From Streptomyces katrae (GTDB lineage: Bacteria > Actinomycetota > Actinomycetes > Streptomycetales > Streptomycetaceae), in contig NZ_CP020043.1 of the NCBI RefSeq assembly GCF_002028425.1, forward strand, positions 62,001-126,000: DNA of 64,000 bases. Reading direction: 5' to 3'. Made by a program: the position numbers and the translations under genes. Below, in pieces: positions 23,723 to 47,994 of this stretch. The notes beneath the pieces are model-generated. The model had not been told where the DNA came from. It saw only the letters and a list, made by a program, of their open reading frames with translations, and made no database searches. Within the stretch, counting starts at the first letter, position 1; every line of letters starts with the position of its first letter.

Positions 23723-24418
23723 TCAGAGGGACTGCCGCGCGATCAGGTCGAGGACCTCGCGGCCGGCGTCGACCAGGTACATGTGGTCGCCGGGGAATTC
23801 CGCCCAGGTGAAGGCGGCGGTGGTCGCCGCCTGCCACTGGCGGGCCTCCTGCGCGCTGACCAGGCCGTCGTCGGCGCCGCGCAGCGAGCAGATCGGCACC
23901 GCCAGCGGTACGTCGGTGCTCGGTACGTAGCTCTCGTGCATCTCGCAGTCGGCCTGGAGGACGGGGAGGATCAGCTCCCGCATCTCCGGGTGGTCCAGGG
24001 CCTCGTGCCGGAACCCCGCGAACTCCTCGACCCTGGCCAGGAACTCCTCGTCGGGCAGGCCCGCCGCGCGCCGTTCGCGCTGGGTCCAGGGGCCGGGGGA
24101 GCCGCTGACGACCAGCCGTTCGACGTGGACGCCGCGGGCGCCCAGCAGGTGGGCCAGCTCGTAGGCGAGGACCGCGCCCAGGCTGTGCCCGAACAGTACG
24201 GTCCGGGCCCCTTCGCCGAGGTCGGCGACGACGTCGTCGATCACGCCCTTGGCGGCTTCCTGGACGTTGCGGTAGGGCTCCTCCAGGATCCGCCGCTCCC
24301 GGCCCGGCAGCTCCACCGAGGTGACGCGCCACCGGTCGGCGGCCAGTTCCCGCCAGGGGTGGAAGAACGAGGGGCCCGCTCCCGCGAACGGCACGCACAG
24401 CAGGGTGGTCGTTGTCAT
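23723..24418 (-). CDS. Type II thioesterase (Ser nucleophile)
   Basis: A 231-residue external thioesterase of the alpha/beta hydrolase fold. FGHSLGAVLAYE carries the nucleophile Ser near residue 79, and FPGDHMYLV near the C-terminus carries the catalytic His. PGRERR near 40 is a family hallmark. It lies 43 bases downstream of the terminal NRPS (C-A-PCP-TE) and upstream of the exporter, the usual site for an editing thioesterase that clears mis-primed PCPs. It is one of three type II thioesterases in the window and the most conventional of them. Confidence 0.94.
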   Translation of the reverse strand: MTTTTLLCVPFAGAGPSFFHPWRELAADRWRVTSVELPGRERRILEEPYRNVQEAAKGVIDDVVADLGEGARTVLFGHSLGAVLAYELAHLLGARGVHVERLVVSGSPGPWTQRERRAAGLPDEEFLARVEEFAGFRHEALDHPEMRELILPVLQADCEMHESYVPSTDVPLAVPICSLRGADDGLVSAQEARQWQAATTAAFTWAEFPGDHMYLVDAGREVLDLIARQSL

Positions 24419-24461
24419 CGCGACCAGCTCCGATCATCGGTTGCAGGGTTCGCCGGGTTCG

Positions 24462-28274
<3,813 letters not shown>

Positions 28275-28285
28275 TGCCTCACTCC

Positions 28286-37077
<8,792 letters not shown>

Positions 37078-37081
<4 letters not shown>

Positions 37082-40000
37082 CGGGCCTGCTCCGATACGG
37101 TCATCTGGCCCAGTCGGGGGCGCAGCTGGGGGCGGTTCGACGTCGACTCGGCCGCTTCCGCGATCCGTTCCGCGAGCCCGGCGACGGTGGGGTTGCGGAA
37201 CACCGTCGTGACCTTCACGTCGACGTCGAGGGCGTTGCGGATGCGGCCGGTGAGCCGGGTGGCCAGCAGCGAGTGGCCGCCGTGGTCGAAGAAGTCGACG
37301 TCGATGCCGATCTCGTCCACGCCGAGCAGCTCGGCGAACAGCCGGCAGAGGGCTTCCTCGGTCGGGTTGCGCGGGCCCCGTCCGGGCTCGGCCCGGGCGG
37401 GGAGGTCGGGTGCCGGGAGCGCCTTGCGGTCGAGCTTGCCGCTCGGGGTGGAGGGGAGTGCGTCGAGCGGGACGACGGCCGAGGGGACCATGTACGCGGG
37501 CAGGTGCTCGCGGGCCAGGTCGCCGAGGGCGGCCGGGTCCAGCCGGCCGGGTGTGCGGCCGGCCGCGGGCACCACGTAGGCGACCAGGCGCTGGTCGCCG
37601 GGGCGGTCCTCGCGGACGAGGGCGACGGCGGTCTCGACGTCGGGGTGCGCGGCGATGACCTGTTCGATCTCGCCGAGCTCGATGCGGAAGCCGCGGAGCT
37701 TGACCTGGAAGTCGGACCGGCCGATGTACTCGACCTGGCCGTCCGCGTTCCAGCGCACGACGTCGCCGGTGCGGTACATCCGGCCGCCCGGTTCGCCGTA
37801 GGGGCAGGCGACGAAGCGTTCGGCGGTGAGGGCGGTCTGGCCGAGGTAGCCGCGGGCGAGGCCGGTGCCGGCCAGGTACAGCTCGCCGGGGACTCCGGGT
37901 GCGACGGGGCGCAGGGCCGCGTCGAGCACGTACACCCGGGTGTTCCACACGGGTGCGCCGATCGGCACCCGGGCGGCGCCGGGTACGTGGCGGTGGGCGG
38001 TGACCTCGACGGAGGCCTCGGTGGGCCCGTAGAGGTTGTACACGCCGAGGCCGGGCAGGAGGGCGGCGACCTTGTTGGCCAGGGCGGGCGGGAAGGCCTC
38101 GCCAGCGACCTCGATCCAGCGCAGGCTGTCGCAGTCCTTGGCGGCGGGCTCGGCGGCGAAGGCCTCCAGCAGGGAGGGCACGAAGTCGGCGCCGGTGACG
38201 CGTTCGCGGCGGATCAGGTCGGCGAGGTAGGCGGGGTCGCGGCGCCCGTCGGGGCGGGCGACGACCACGGCGGCGCCCGTCTGGAGCGGGGCGAAGATCT
38301 CCGGTACCGAGACGTCGAAGCTCGCGGTCGTGCTGAGCAGCACCCGGTCCTCGGGGCCCACGCCGAAGTGGGACAGGCCCCACTGCAGCCGGTTCATGAT
38401 CGCCCGGTGGGCTACCTGGACGCCCTTGGGGCGGCCGGTGGAGCCGGAGGTGAAGATGACGTACGCGGCGTGGTCCGGGGTGAGCGCGGGCGCCGGGTCG
38501 GTGTCCGGGTGGCCGCCGGTGTCGGGGAGGTCCGCGTCGAGGACGAGCAGCGGGTCGGCAACGTCCAGGACGAGCCGTACCCGGTCCTCGGGCAGTTCGG
38601 TGTCGACGGGCACGTAGGCGGCGCCGGCCTTGACCACGGCGTAGATCGCCACCATCAGGTCGACGGAGCGCGGGATCCGGACGGCGACCAGCCGCTCGGG
38701 GCCCGCGCCGCGTTCGATCAGCCAGTGCGCGAGGCGGTTGGCGCGGCGGTTGAACTCGGCGTAGGTGAGGGTCTCGTGCTCGCCGATCAGCGCGACCCGG
38801 TCGGGCGTGCGCCGCACCTGGGCCTCGAAGGCGCCGGGCAGGGTGTCGTCCGCGACGGGGTGCGCGGTGTCGTTGACGCCTTCGACCAGCCGGTGGTGTT
38901 CGTCCGCCGAGAGGACGTCGACGGCGCCGACGGGGGTCTCGGGGTCTTCGAGGATCTGCTCCAGCACCCGCACGAGCCGGCCGGCGACGGCCTCGGCGGC
39001 TTCGCGGTCGAAGAGGGTGCTCTGGTAGTCGAGGGAGAGGCGCAGGTAGGGGTCGGAGGAGTTGAGGGTGAGCGGGTAGTGCGAGCCGGCGAAGGGCCGG
39101 ATGGCGTCGATGGTCAGGCCCGCCGACTCGTTGGCCTCCACGATGCCCTCGCGGTCGATCGGGTAGTTCTCGAAGACGACGATCGTGTCGAACAGCGAGG
39201 GCAGTCCGACGCCGCGCTGGATGTCCGCGAGGCCGTAGTAGTGGTGGTCGAGGAGGGAGATCTGCCGGTCCTGGAGGTCGGTGACGACCCGGGCCAGGGT
39301 GTCGCCGGGCCGGCAGCGGACGCGGGTCGGGAGGGTGTTGATGAACAGGCCGACCATCTCGTCCGATCCGGCCAGGTCGGCCGGGCGGCCGTTGACGGCG
39401 GCCCCGAACACCACGTCGTGCTGCCCGGTCAGCTTGGAGAGGACCACGGCCCACGCGCCCTGCAGGAGGGTGTTGAGGGTGACGCCGAGTCCGGCGGCGC
39501 GGCGGGCGAGTTCGCGGCCCTGGTCGATGGAGAAGGGGACCTCGACGCGGCCGAGGGCGGTGGCCTCGCCCTCGGCGGTGCGGTCGGCGGCCACGAGGGT
39601 GGGCTGCTCGAAGCCGTCGAGTTCCTGCTGCCAGCGGGCGGCCGAGGCCTCCCGGTCCTGGCGGGACAGCCAGGCCAGGTAGTCGCCGTAGCCGCGGACC
39701 GCGGGGAGTTCCCCGTCGCCGGCGTACAGCCGGACCAGGTCCTTGATGACCAGGGGCGAGGACCAGCCGTCGAACAGGGTGTGGTGGGCCGTGACGATGA
39801 GCTTGGCCCGCTCGGGCCCGCAGGTGAGCAGGGCCAGGCGGAACAGCGGGGGCCGCGTGGGGTCGAGCTGGTCGGCGCGGTCGTCGGCGAGGGCCCGGTC
39901 GAGGGCCGCGTCCTGCTCGGCCTCGGTGCGGCCGGTCAGGTCGAGGTGGCGCCAGGGCACGGGGACGTGCTCGGCGACGACCTGGACCGGGTCGCCGCCC

Positions 40001-43000
40001 GCGGCGGCGAGGAACGCGGAGCGCAGGTTGGGGTAGCGGTCCAGGAGGGCCTGTCCGGCCGCCCGCATGCGGGCGGGGTCCACGGGTCCGGACAGGTGCA
40101 GCACGAACTGCATGTGGTAGACGTCGAAGGTGCCGTCGGCGAGGGCCGCCTGGAACTGGATGCCGGACTGGCCGGGGGCCTGGGGCCAGACCTGGACGAG
40201 GCGCCCGTAGCGCTCCTCCCACTCCTCGATCTCCCGCTGCTGCACGGTGACCAGGGGGGCGTCGGAGGGGGTGAGGCCGCCGGCCCCGGGGCGGGCGGCG
40301 TGGGCGGCGAAGCCGTGCAGCACCTCCACCCAAAGGTCGGCCAGTGCGGCGGCGCGCTCGCGGGACAGGACCCCGGTGGGGAACATGAAGACGGTCTGGA
40401 GGCGGGCGCCCCCGTCGGTGTCGGTGACCACGGAGTTGACCTCGAGGGCGGACAGCGCGGGGAGGTCCGGGTCGGGCATCGGGACGAGTTCGGAGGACCA
40501 CTCGGACGGGGCCCAGCCCTGGCCGCGCAGGTGCTCGGGCACGTCGGCGTCGGAGATCCGGCCGAGGTAGTTGAAGCCGATCTGCGGGGCGGCGTACTCC
40601 TCCAGCTGGACCGCGGTCTCCGGGTTCAGCCAGCGCAGCAGCCCGTAGCCGAGGCCCTTGCCGGGGACCTCGCGCAGCTGCTCCTTGACCCGCTTGACGG
40701 CGGCGGCGGCCGCGGGGCCGCCGGCCAGCGCGTCGGCCAGGTCCACGCCCCCCACGTCCACCTTCGCCGGGTACATGCTGGTGAACCAGCCGACGGTACG
40801 GGAGAGGTCGGCGCCGGGGACGGCGTCCTCCTCGCGGCCGTGGCCCTCCAGCCGGACCAGGGTCGAACGCTCGTCCCCGCGCCAGCGGTTCACCGCGAGG
40901 GCGAGGGCGGCGAGGAGCACGTCGGTGCCGGTGGCCCGGAACGCCGCGGGGAGCCGGGTCAGCACCGCCTCGGTGACGTCGGCGGGCAGCTGGACCCGCA
41001 CGGTGTCGAGGGTGGACATGGTGTCCGCGGCCGGGTCGAACGCCCGCTCGCCCAGCGGGAGGTTGGCGGACTCCAGCACGTCGCGCCAGTGGTCGAGTTC
41101 CTCCTCGCGCTCCGGGGAGATCGCCCCGTCCTCCAGGGCGGCCGCCCAGCGGCGGGCGGAGGTGCCGACGGCGGGCAGGGCGGGCGTGCGGCCGGCGCGG
41201 ACCTGCTGCCAGGCCTCGGCGAGGTCCGACACGAGGATGCGCCAGGAGACCCCGTCCACCACGAGGTGGTGCAGGACCAGCAGGAGCCGGCCTTCGCCGG
41301 AGTCCGCGGCGAACCAGACGAAGTCGGCCATGGTCCCGGCGGCCGGGTCGAGCCGGTCCGCCGCGGCCTCCAGTTCCGCCTTCGCCGCCTCCAGGGCCGC
41401 GGGCTCGTCCCAGCCGCCGGTGACGGGGACGCGGCGGATCAGCTCCGCCGCCCGGACGGTGCCCTCGGGGCGTACGACGAGGGTGGGCTCGTCCGCGTCG
41501 CGCACGAGCCGGGAGCGCAGCAGGTCGTGCCGGTCGAGCACGGCGTCGAGGGTGGCGGCGAGCGCGGCCCCGTCGATGCCCTCGGGCAGGTCCACGACGA
41601 GCGACATGGCGAAACGGTTCAGCCCGCCGCCGTGCTCGAACACGTGCCGCGCCACCGGCGGCAGCGGCAGCGCGCCGACCCCGCCGCCCTCCAGCTCCGC
41701 GAGGACGGGCACCCGGTCCCGGCGGTCGGCGGCCGCCTCGGCCAGCCGGGCCGCGGTGCGGCATTCGAAGATCTCCCGCGTGGTGAGGTCCAGGCCCCGG
41801 GCCCGGGCCCGGGCCACGACCTGGATCGAGCGCAGGCTGTCGCCGCCCACGGCGAAGAAGTCGTCGTCCACGCCCACCCGGTCGACGCCGAGCACGTCGG
41901 CGTAGGCCGCGGTGATGATCCTCTCGGCCTCGGTGCGGGGCTCCCGGTAGGCCCCGCCCAGGAACTCCGGTTCGGGCAGCGCCGCGCGGTCGAGCTTGCC
42001 GGTCGGACCGAGCGGCAGCCGGCCGACGGCCACGAAGGCCGAGGGCACCATGTAGTCGGGCAGCCGGGCCGCGGTGAACTTGCGCAGTTCGGCGGCCGAG
42101 GCGCCGGCCTGCACGTCCACGTCGCCGATGCCGCCGGCCCCGTCGTCGCCGACGGCCCCCTCACCGGTGTGCACCACGTACGCGACGAGCCGCTTCCCGC
42201 CCATCGGCACCTCGCGGGCGATGACCACGGCCTCGCTGATGCCGGGGTGCGCGGTGAGCGCCGCCTCGACCTCGGCGGTCTCGATGCGGAAGCCGCGCAC
42301 CTTCACCTGGCCGTCACCGCGGCCGACGCACTCCAGCCGGCCGCGGGCGTCCCAGCGGGCGAGGTCGCCCGTGCGGTACATCCGCTCGCCCGGCGGGCCG
42401 AAGGGGCTGGCCACGAAGCGCTCGGCGGTCAGGCCCGGGCGGCCGTGGTAGCCGCGGCCGAGGCAGGCGCCGACCACGTACAGCTCGCCGACCACGCCCT
42501 GCGGCACGGGGGCGAGTCCCGGACCCAGCACGTAGGCGCGCATGTTGCCCAGCGGGGTGCCGATGGGCGCGACCTCTCCCCCGGCCCACTCCTCGGCCGC
42601 GGGGAGGGAGAAGGCTGTGGCGTAGAAGCTCTCGCTCTGCCCGTAGGAGTTGACGATCTGCGCGCCGGGCAGGGCCTCGCGCAGCTGCCGCACCAGGCGG
42701 GCCGGAAGCACCTCGCCGGCGAGGACGACGCTGCGCACCTCGGGCGCCTTGTCCAGCCGGCCCACCAGCTCCCCGAGGACCGAGGGGACCCCGCTGAGGA
42801 CGTGGCCGTCCCAGGCGTCCCGCTCGGCGAGGGCCAGGGCGTTGTCCACCAGCTCGGCGGTGCCGCCGGTGGACAGGGTGGTCAGCAGCTCGAAGACCGA
42901 GACGTCGAAGTTGACGGAGGTGCCGCAGAGCATCTTCCAGCCGGGCTCCACGTCGAGGACGCGCACCAGCTCCCGTACGCCGTTGACCACGCCCCGGTGG

Positions 43001-44865
43001 GTGATCGCCGCGCCCTTCGGCTTGCCGGTGGAGCCGGAGGTGTACATCACGTACGCCAGGTTGTCCGGCGCGGGCGGCGCGATCGGGCCGCTGTCGGCGG
43101 GGGCCCAGGCGGCGCGGTCGTCCACGCACAGGACGGGGATCTCGTGCGGCGGCAGCTCCCGCGCGGTGGCGGTGTCCGTCAGCACCAGCTTCGGGCGTGC
43201 CTCGCTCAGCACGGTCCGCGCCCGTCCGGCGAGGTACTGCGGGTCCAGCGGGACGTAGCCGGCGCCGGACTTGAGGATGCCGAGCAGGCCGGCGACGAGT
43301 TCTTCGGTGCGCGGCAGCGCCAGCGCCACCAGGTCCTCCGGTCCGGCGCCGCGCCGGACCAGCTCCCGGGCGACGGCGTCGGCCCGCCGGTCCAGCTCCC
43401 GGTAGGTCAGCGTGCGGCCGTCGCACACGAGCGCCGGGGCGTCGGGCGTCCGGGCGGCCTGCTCCTCGAACAGCTGCGGGACGGTCAGTGCGGGCAGCTC
43501 GGTGGCGGTGTCGTTGAAACGGCCCAGCAGGCGGTCGCGTTCGGCCTCGTCGAGTACGTCGACGGCGCCGACGGTGCGGTCCGAGCCGGCCACCAGGGCC
43601 TCCAGGACGCGCACGAACCGGGCCGCGAGGGTTTCGACGGTGGCCCGGTCGAACAGGTCGGTGGCGTACTCCAGCCGGACGCCCGCCCCGCCGGAGCCGT
43701 CCGGGATCATGTTGAAGAACAGGTCGAACTTGGCCGTTCCGGTCTCCAGCGTCTGCGCCTCGGCCTGGAGGCCGGGGAACTCCAGCTCCCCCAGGGGCTC
43801 CTGCCAGGCGAGCATCACCTGGAAGAAGGGGTGGTAGGCGATGGACCGGTCGGGGTTGAGCAGTTCCACGAGCCGTTCGAAGGGGATGTCCTGGTTGTCG
43901 TAGGCGGCCAGCGCCCGGTCCCGGACCCGGCGCAGCAGCTCGCGGAAGGTGGGGTTGCCGGAGAGGTCGACGCGCAGCACCCAGGTGTTGACGAAGAAGC
44001 CGACGAGGTCGCGCAGTTCCTCGTCGGTGCGGCCGGCGATGGGCGCGCCGATGGGGATGTCGTCCCCGCAGCCGAGGTGGTGCAGGAGCACCGCGAGGGC
44101 CGAGTGCATGACCATGGACACCGTGAGGTCCTGCTCGGCCGCCAGCTTCTCCACGGCGGCCAGCAGCTCCGGCCCGACGGGGAAGCGGACCAGGCCGCCG
44201 TCGGGGCTGGTGCGCTGCGGGCGCGGGCGGTCCGTCGGCAGGGCCAGCGGCTGCGCCATGCCGTCCAGCGCCTCGCGCCAGTAGGCCAGCTGTCCGGCGG
44301 CCAGACTGCCGGGGTCGGACTCGTCGCCGAGCACGTCCTGCTGCCACAGGGTGTAGTCCGCGTACTGGACGGGCAGCGGCTCCCACGCCGGGGCGGCGCC
44401 CTCCTTGCGGGCCGCGTACGCCTCGGTGAGGTCGCGCAGCAGCGGTCCGAGGGACTCCCCGTCCAGGGCGATGTGGTGGACCACCAGCACGAGGGTGTGC
44501 TCGCGGGGGCCGGTCCGCAGGAGCGTGGCGCGGATCGGGGCGTCGGCGGCCAGGTCGAAGGTCTCCTTGGCCGCCCGGTCGACCGCCTCCGCCAGCTCGT
44601 GCGGTGCCGTCTCGACGGCCGGCAGGGTGACGGGCTTCTCCCCGGACGCCAGGACCCGCTGGTGCGGGATCCCGTCGTCGCCCTCGGCGATCACCGTGCG
44701 GAGGACCTCGTGCCGGTCGACGACGTCGCGGAGCGCCGCTTCGAGGGCGCCCGCGTCCAGCTCACCGGTCAGCCGCAGGGCGAACGCGCCGTTGTAGGTC
44801 GGGGAAGGACCTTCGAACCGGTCCACGAACCACAGCCGGCGCTGCGCGAACGACAACGGGATCAT
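37078..44865 (-). CDS. NRPS, two modules: C-A(Piz)-PCP-E-C-A(unknown)-PCP
   Basis: A 2595-residue bimodular NRPS, first of the three in-line synthetases. Module a: C (HHIALDG near 131); A domain code DVFSVASYAK, which matches piperazate codes; PCP with AVGGDSLRS near 1009; intact E domain with [10 protein letters not shown] near 1198, so D-piperazate is predicted. Module b: D-accepting type C (HHTLFDGWS near 1694); A domain whose pocket reads DVPDEALVEK, with acidic residues at 278, 299 and 331 hinting at a cationic or unusual substrate, otherwise unassigned; PCP with [11 protein letters not shown] near 2531. A-domain cores ([18 protein letters not shown]) are intact. ATG at 44865 has GGAG upstream and yields the MIPLS start; the longer open frame to 45933 runs antisense-like through the neighbouring monooxygenase and is rejected. 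Confidence 0.96.
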
Positions 44866-44909
44866 TGTGTCTCCAAATTCGGCGAACCAGGGAGCAGGTC
44901 GGTCGTCGC

Positions 44910-46103
44910 TCAGCTCTGGTCGAGCAGGGTCAAGAGTTCTTCGTTGTAGAAGTCGTCGATCGAGATCGCGCCGGACAGGGTGGAGAAGTACCGGTCGATG
45001 TGCTCCTGGTGGCCGACGAGCTTGCGCAGCATGTCCGTGCGCCCCTCGGGCTTGAGTTCGGCCACGTTGAGGGCGCCCTGGTACTGGCTGTGGGCCTCGT
45101 TGCCGAGCTCGTTCTCGTAGCGGCGCAGGGCGCGCCTGAGCGCGGCGTCCTCGTGCAGCGCGTCCCCGACGAGGTCGGTGAGGGACTGGGCCTGGACGAA
45201 GGCCTCGGTGATCCCGCGGGCGGTGATGGAGTCCTTGTGGTTGACCGCGTCGCCGACCAGCACCCAGCCGGGCCCGTAGGCCTTGCGGAAGAAGTTCTCC
45301 TGGTGGCCGGTGCCGTACATCTGCTCCTCGCGGCGGCCGCCGCGCATCCGCTCGTACAGGTCGGGGGCGGTGCTGCGGACGGCTTCGAGGTAGGCGGGCT
45401 CGACGTCCTTGCGGACCTCGTTGTAGTCGGCCTGCGGGAAGTACGTCATGATCAGCTTGAGGTCGTCGTTGGTGGGGACGGCGGCGACCCAGCGCCCCGG
45501 CCGCTCGTACAGCTCGAAGCTGGAGGGGACGCCGGACCAGTAGCTGTAGTAGACGCAGGTGGCCCGGGGGTGCTCGATGACGTAGGGGGCGCCCGCCTTG
45601 CGGGCCACGAGCGAGCGCATGCCGTCCGCGCCGACGACCAGGCGTGCCCGGGCCTTGGCCTCGGCGCCGCCGGGCGTGGTGTAGCGCACGCCGACGACCC
45701 GGTCGTCCTCCCAGAGCAGGTCGTTCACCGCGCAGCCCTCCCGGAACTCCACTCCGGCCTCCACGGCTCCGGCCGCGAGGATCGGGTCGAGCACGTAGCG
45801 CCGCGGCGCGTACGTGGTGGTCAGCCCGTCCATGGGGAGGGAGAAGCCGTCGACGCGGACTCCGGGGCCCTCGTAGCGCTCGTGGGTGATGGGCGTGGCG
45901 CCCGACTCGCGGATCCGGTCGAGCAGTCCCCACCGGTTCAGGAGGGCCACGCCCTGCATGTGGATGTAGTGCGAGGAGAGCGTGTCCTGCGGGAAGCGGG
46001 CCTTCTCCAGGAGCAGGACGCGGTAGCCGCGCCGGGCGAAGAGCATGGCCGTCGGCGAGCCCGCGCAGCGGGCCCCGGTGACGATGACGTCGTAGTCGTC
46101 CAC
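44910..46103 (-). CDS. FAD-dependent monooxygenase, candidate on-carrier (N-)hydroxylase
   Basis: A 397-residue flavoprotein of the FAD-dependent oxidoreductase / geranylgeranyl-reductase-like superfamily. The N-terminal nucleotide motif is variant (VTGARCAGS), a DG-type motif is VVGADGMRS near 180, and the GD motif is [11 protein letters not shown] near 280. GTG at 46103 follows GGGGAG. The gene sits directly after a free-standing A domain and PCP and before the first NRPS, so an amino acid held on that PCP is a likely substrate. In polyoxypeptin-type clusters an FAD hydroxylase is assigned to amino-acid N-hydroxylation, and I infer the same here with moderate confidence. C-hydroxylation or another oxidation cannot be excluded. 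Confidence 0.85.
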   Translation of the reverse strand: MDDYDVIVTGARCAGSPTAMLFARRGYRVLLLEKARFPQDTLSSHYIHMQGVALLNRWGLLDRIRESGATPITHERYEGPGVRVDGFSLPMDGLTTTYAPRRYVLDPILAAGAVEAGVEFREGCAVNDLLWEDDRVVGVRYTTPGGAEAKARARLVVGADGMRSLVARKAGAPYVIEHPRATCVYYSYWSGVPSSFELYERPGRWVAAVPTNDDLKLIMTYFPQADYNEVRKDVEPAYLEAVRSTAPDLYERMRGGRREEQMYGTGHQENFFRKAYGPGWVLVGDAVNHKDSITARGITEAFVQAQSLTDLVGDALHEDAALRRALRRYENELGNEAHSQYQGALNVAELKPEGRTDMLRKLVGHQEHIDRYFSTLSGAISIDDFYNEELLTLLDQS

Positions 46104-46116
46104 GGTCTTCTCCCCT

Positions 46117-46335
46117 TTACCGGTGGGATTCGATGTAGGCGGAGATCGACGCGATCGTCGGGTTGAGGAACATCTGGTCCATGGGGACCTCCGCGCCGAG
46201 TTCCTCGATGTAGGCGCCCTGGATCTTGGTCATGATCAGGGACTGGCCGCCCAGGGCGAAGAAGTCGTCGTCGGGCCCTATGTCGTCGCGCTCGAACTCC
46301 CGGCACCAGATGGCGCGGACACCGTCGGCAATCAT
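46117..46335 (-). CDS. Free-standing peptidyl carrier protein
   Basis: A 72-residue stand-alone carrier protein with the core DDDFFALGGQSLIMTKI (Ser near residue 32). Its ATG overlaps the stop of the discrete A-domain gene by one base (TGATG), so A domain and carrier are coupled and presumably form a functional pair. Length and motif are normal for a PCP. The FAD monooxygenase gene follows after 13 bases. Confidence 0.95.
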   Translation of the reverse strand: MIADGVRAIWCREFERDDIGPDDDFFALGGQSLIMTKIQGAYIEELGAEVPMDQMFLNPTIASISAYIESHR

Positions 46336-47900
46336 CACTGTCCTCTCGCTATCGCGTCGGCGAGCGCCGCGCGGTCCACTTTTCCGTGCGGGCTGAGCGG
46401 GATCCGCGCGATGTTCGTGAACCTGGCGGGCACCATGTTCCGCGGCAGGTCCTCCAGGAGGCGGGCCCGCAGGTCGTCCTCGGCGAGGTCGGGACCCGCC
46501 GGGACGACGAACGCGGACAGCTCGGCCTCGCCGGCGGCGGTGCGGGTGACCGCCACGGCGGCCTCGCGGACCCCGGCGAGCCGGCCGAGGGCGCGTTCGA
46601 CGTCGGCGGGGTCGATGCGCATGCCGCGCACCTTCACCTGTGCGTCGATCCGGCCGAGGACGACGAGGTCCCCGTCGGCGTTCACGCGGCCGCGGTCGCC
46701 CGTGCGGTACAGGCGCAGCGGCTTCCCGTCGGCCTCGACCGTCGTGAACTTCGCGTTCTCGGGTCCGGCGCCGCCGAGGTAGCCGGCGCCGACGCCGGTC
46801 CCGGAGATGCAGATCTCGCCCTGCTCCCCCGGCGCGACCGGGCGCAGCCCCTCGTCGAGGAGGTGGATGCCGGTGTTGTACGCCGGGCGGCCGACCGGGG
46901 CGGCCGCGTCCGCGCCGGGCCGGTGCCCGGCGAGGTCGTAGGAGGTCGCGACGTCCGTGCACTCGGCGACCCCGTACTGGTGCAGCAGGGTGCAGGTGTT
47001 GCCCTCGCGGCGGGCCCAGTCGGTGAGCCGTTCGGCCTTGAGGGCCTCGCCGCCGAAGAGCACGTAGTCGAGCCGGGTCAGCGCGTCGCCGCCGCGGGCG
47101 GTCTCCCAGTCCACCAGCAGGTACAGCGTGCTGGAGGCGCAGTGGACGGTGCGGATGTCGTGCTCGCCCAGCATGCGGTAGGCGAGCATGGGGTCGAAGT
47201 TGCGGCTCGCGGTGAAGTACTGGGTGGCGCCGCAGAACAGCGGGGTCATCAGGGCGCGCTGGGAGAGGTCGAACCCGAAGGCGCTGACGACCAGGTTGTG
47301 CGAGCCCTGGTGCAGGCCGTACTCGAGCTGCAGCCAGTTCATCAGGTTGAACCAGCCCTCGTGCTGCACGGCGGTCAGCTTGGGCGTGCCCGTCGAGCCG
47401 GAGGTGAAGACCGCGTAGCACAGGTCGTCGCCGGTGACCTCGGCGGCGGGGGCGGTCGCGGGGAGCGCCCCCAGCCGCTCGGACAGCTCCTCGAAGCCGG
47501 TGACCTCGACGGGCGCCGGCCCGATCAGTCCGGCCGTCGCCGGGGAGGCGACGATCAGGGCGAGGCCGGGGACCTGGTCCAGCAGCAGCCGGAGCCTGGC
47601 GGGCGGGTAGGCCGGGTCGAAGGGGACGTAGGCCGCGCCCGCCTTGAGCGTGCCGAGGACGGCCACGAGCAGGTCGGCCGAGTAGTCGAGGCACACGCCG
47701 ACCTTCGCGCCCCGCCCCACTCCGCGCGCGGCGAGGTGGTGCGCGAACCGGTTCGCCCGCGCGTCCAGCTCCGCGTAGGTCGTCCGTTCGCCGGCCCGGA
47801 AGACGGCGACGGCGTCGGGGGTGGCCCGCGCGTGCTCCTCGAACCGTCGGTGCACGACGGGGTTCGGGGGCAGGGCGACCCGCTTTCCCTGAAGGATCAT
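46335..47900 (-). CDS. Free-standing NRPS adenylation domain
   Basis: A 521-residue stand-alone A domain that activates an amino acid as its adenylate and loads it on the coupled PCP. Core motifs: A3 FTSGSTGTPKL (the usual final Gly is Leu), A5 YGVAE in place of YGPTE, A7 YRTGDRG, A10 HGKVDR with the catalytic Lys. I read the pocket code as DLRHLGQDVK, which I cannot assign. The divergence of A3 and A5 from the in-line domains suggests a separate lineage, perhaps acquired together with its PCP and the FAD enzyme. ATG at 47900 is preferred over the TTG three bases earlier because GGAG lies seven bases upstream. The 94-base leader carries a CGCCGGCG element and a GTCCGGCGGGAC palindrome. Confidence 0.93.
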   Translation of the reverse strand: MILQGKRVALPPNPVVHRRFEEHARATPDAVAVFRAGERTTYAELDARANRFAHHLAARGVGRGAKVGVCLDYSADLLVAVLGTLKAGAAYVPFDPAYPPARLRLLLDQVPGLALIVASPATAGLIGPAPVEVTGFEELSERLGALPATAPAAEVTGDDLCYAVFTSGSTGTPKLTAVQHEGWFNLMNWLQLEYGLHQGSHNLVVSAFGFDLSQRALMTPLFCGATQYFTASRNFDPMLAYRMLGEHDIRTVHCASSTLYLLVDWETARGGDALTRLDYVLFGGEALKAERLTDWARREGNTCTLLHQYGVAECTDVATSYDLAGHRPGADAAAPVGRPAYNTGIHLLDEGLRPVAPGEQGEICISGTGVGAGYLGGAGPENAKFTTVEADGKPLRLYRTGDRGRVNADGDLVVLGRIDAQVKVRGMRIDPADVERALGRLAGVREAAVAVTRTAAGEAELSAFVVPAGPDLAEDDLRARLLEDLPRNMVPARFTNIARIPLSPHGKVDRAALADAIARGQ

Positions 47901-47994
47901 CAACTGGCTCCGGTGTGAGGGGTGTCCGGCGGGACGGGCCGCCGGCGCACCACGGACGGGACCTGCCCGGCGCGCGTGCGGGCGGTCCGCTCCG
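47901..47994. promoter_or_regulatory. Leader between LmbU-like gene and discrete A-domain gene
   Basis: This 94-base gap holds GTCCGGCGGGAC (47924-47935), a short relative of the GTCC-N8-GGAC palindrome, and CGCCGGCG at 47940-47947. An internal promoter controlled by the LmbU-like protein encoded just upstream is plausible. CGCCGGCG alone is common in DNA this GC-rich, so the evidence is weak. Confidence 0.3.

Noticed and set aside
37082..41764. Open frame extending the second NRPS into the first one.
   Set aside because: It is an alternative frame of the upstream NRPS; the MIPLS start at 37081 overlaps the upstream stop.
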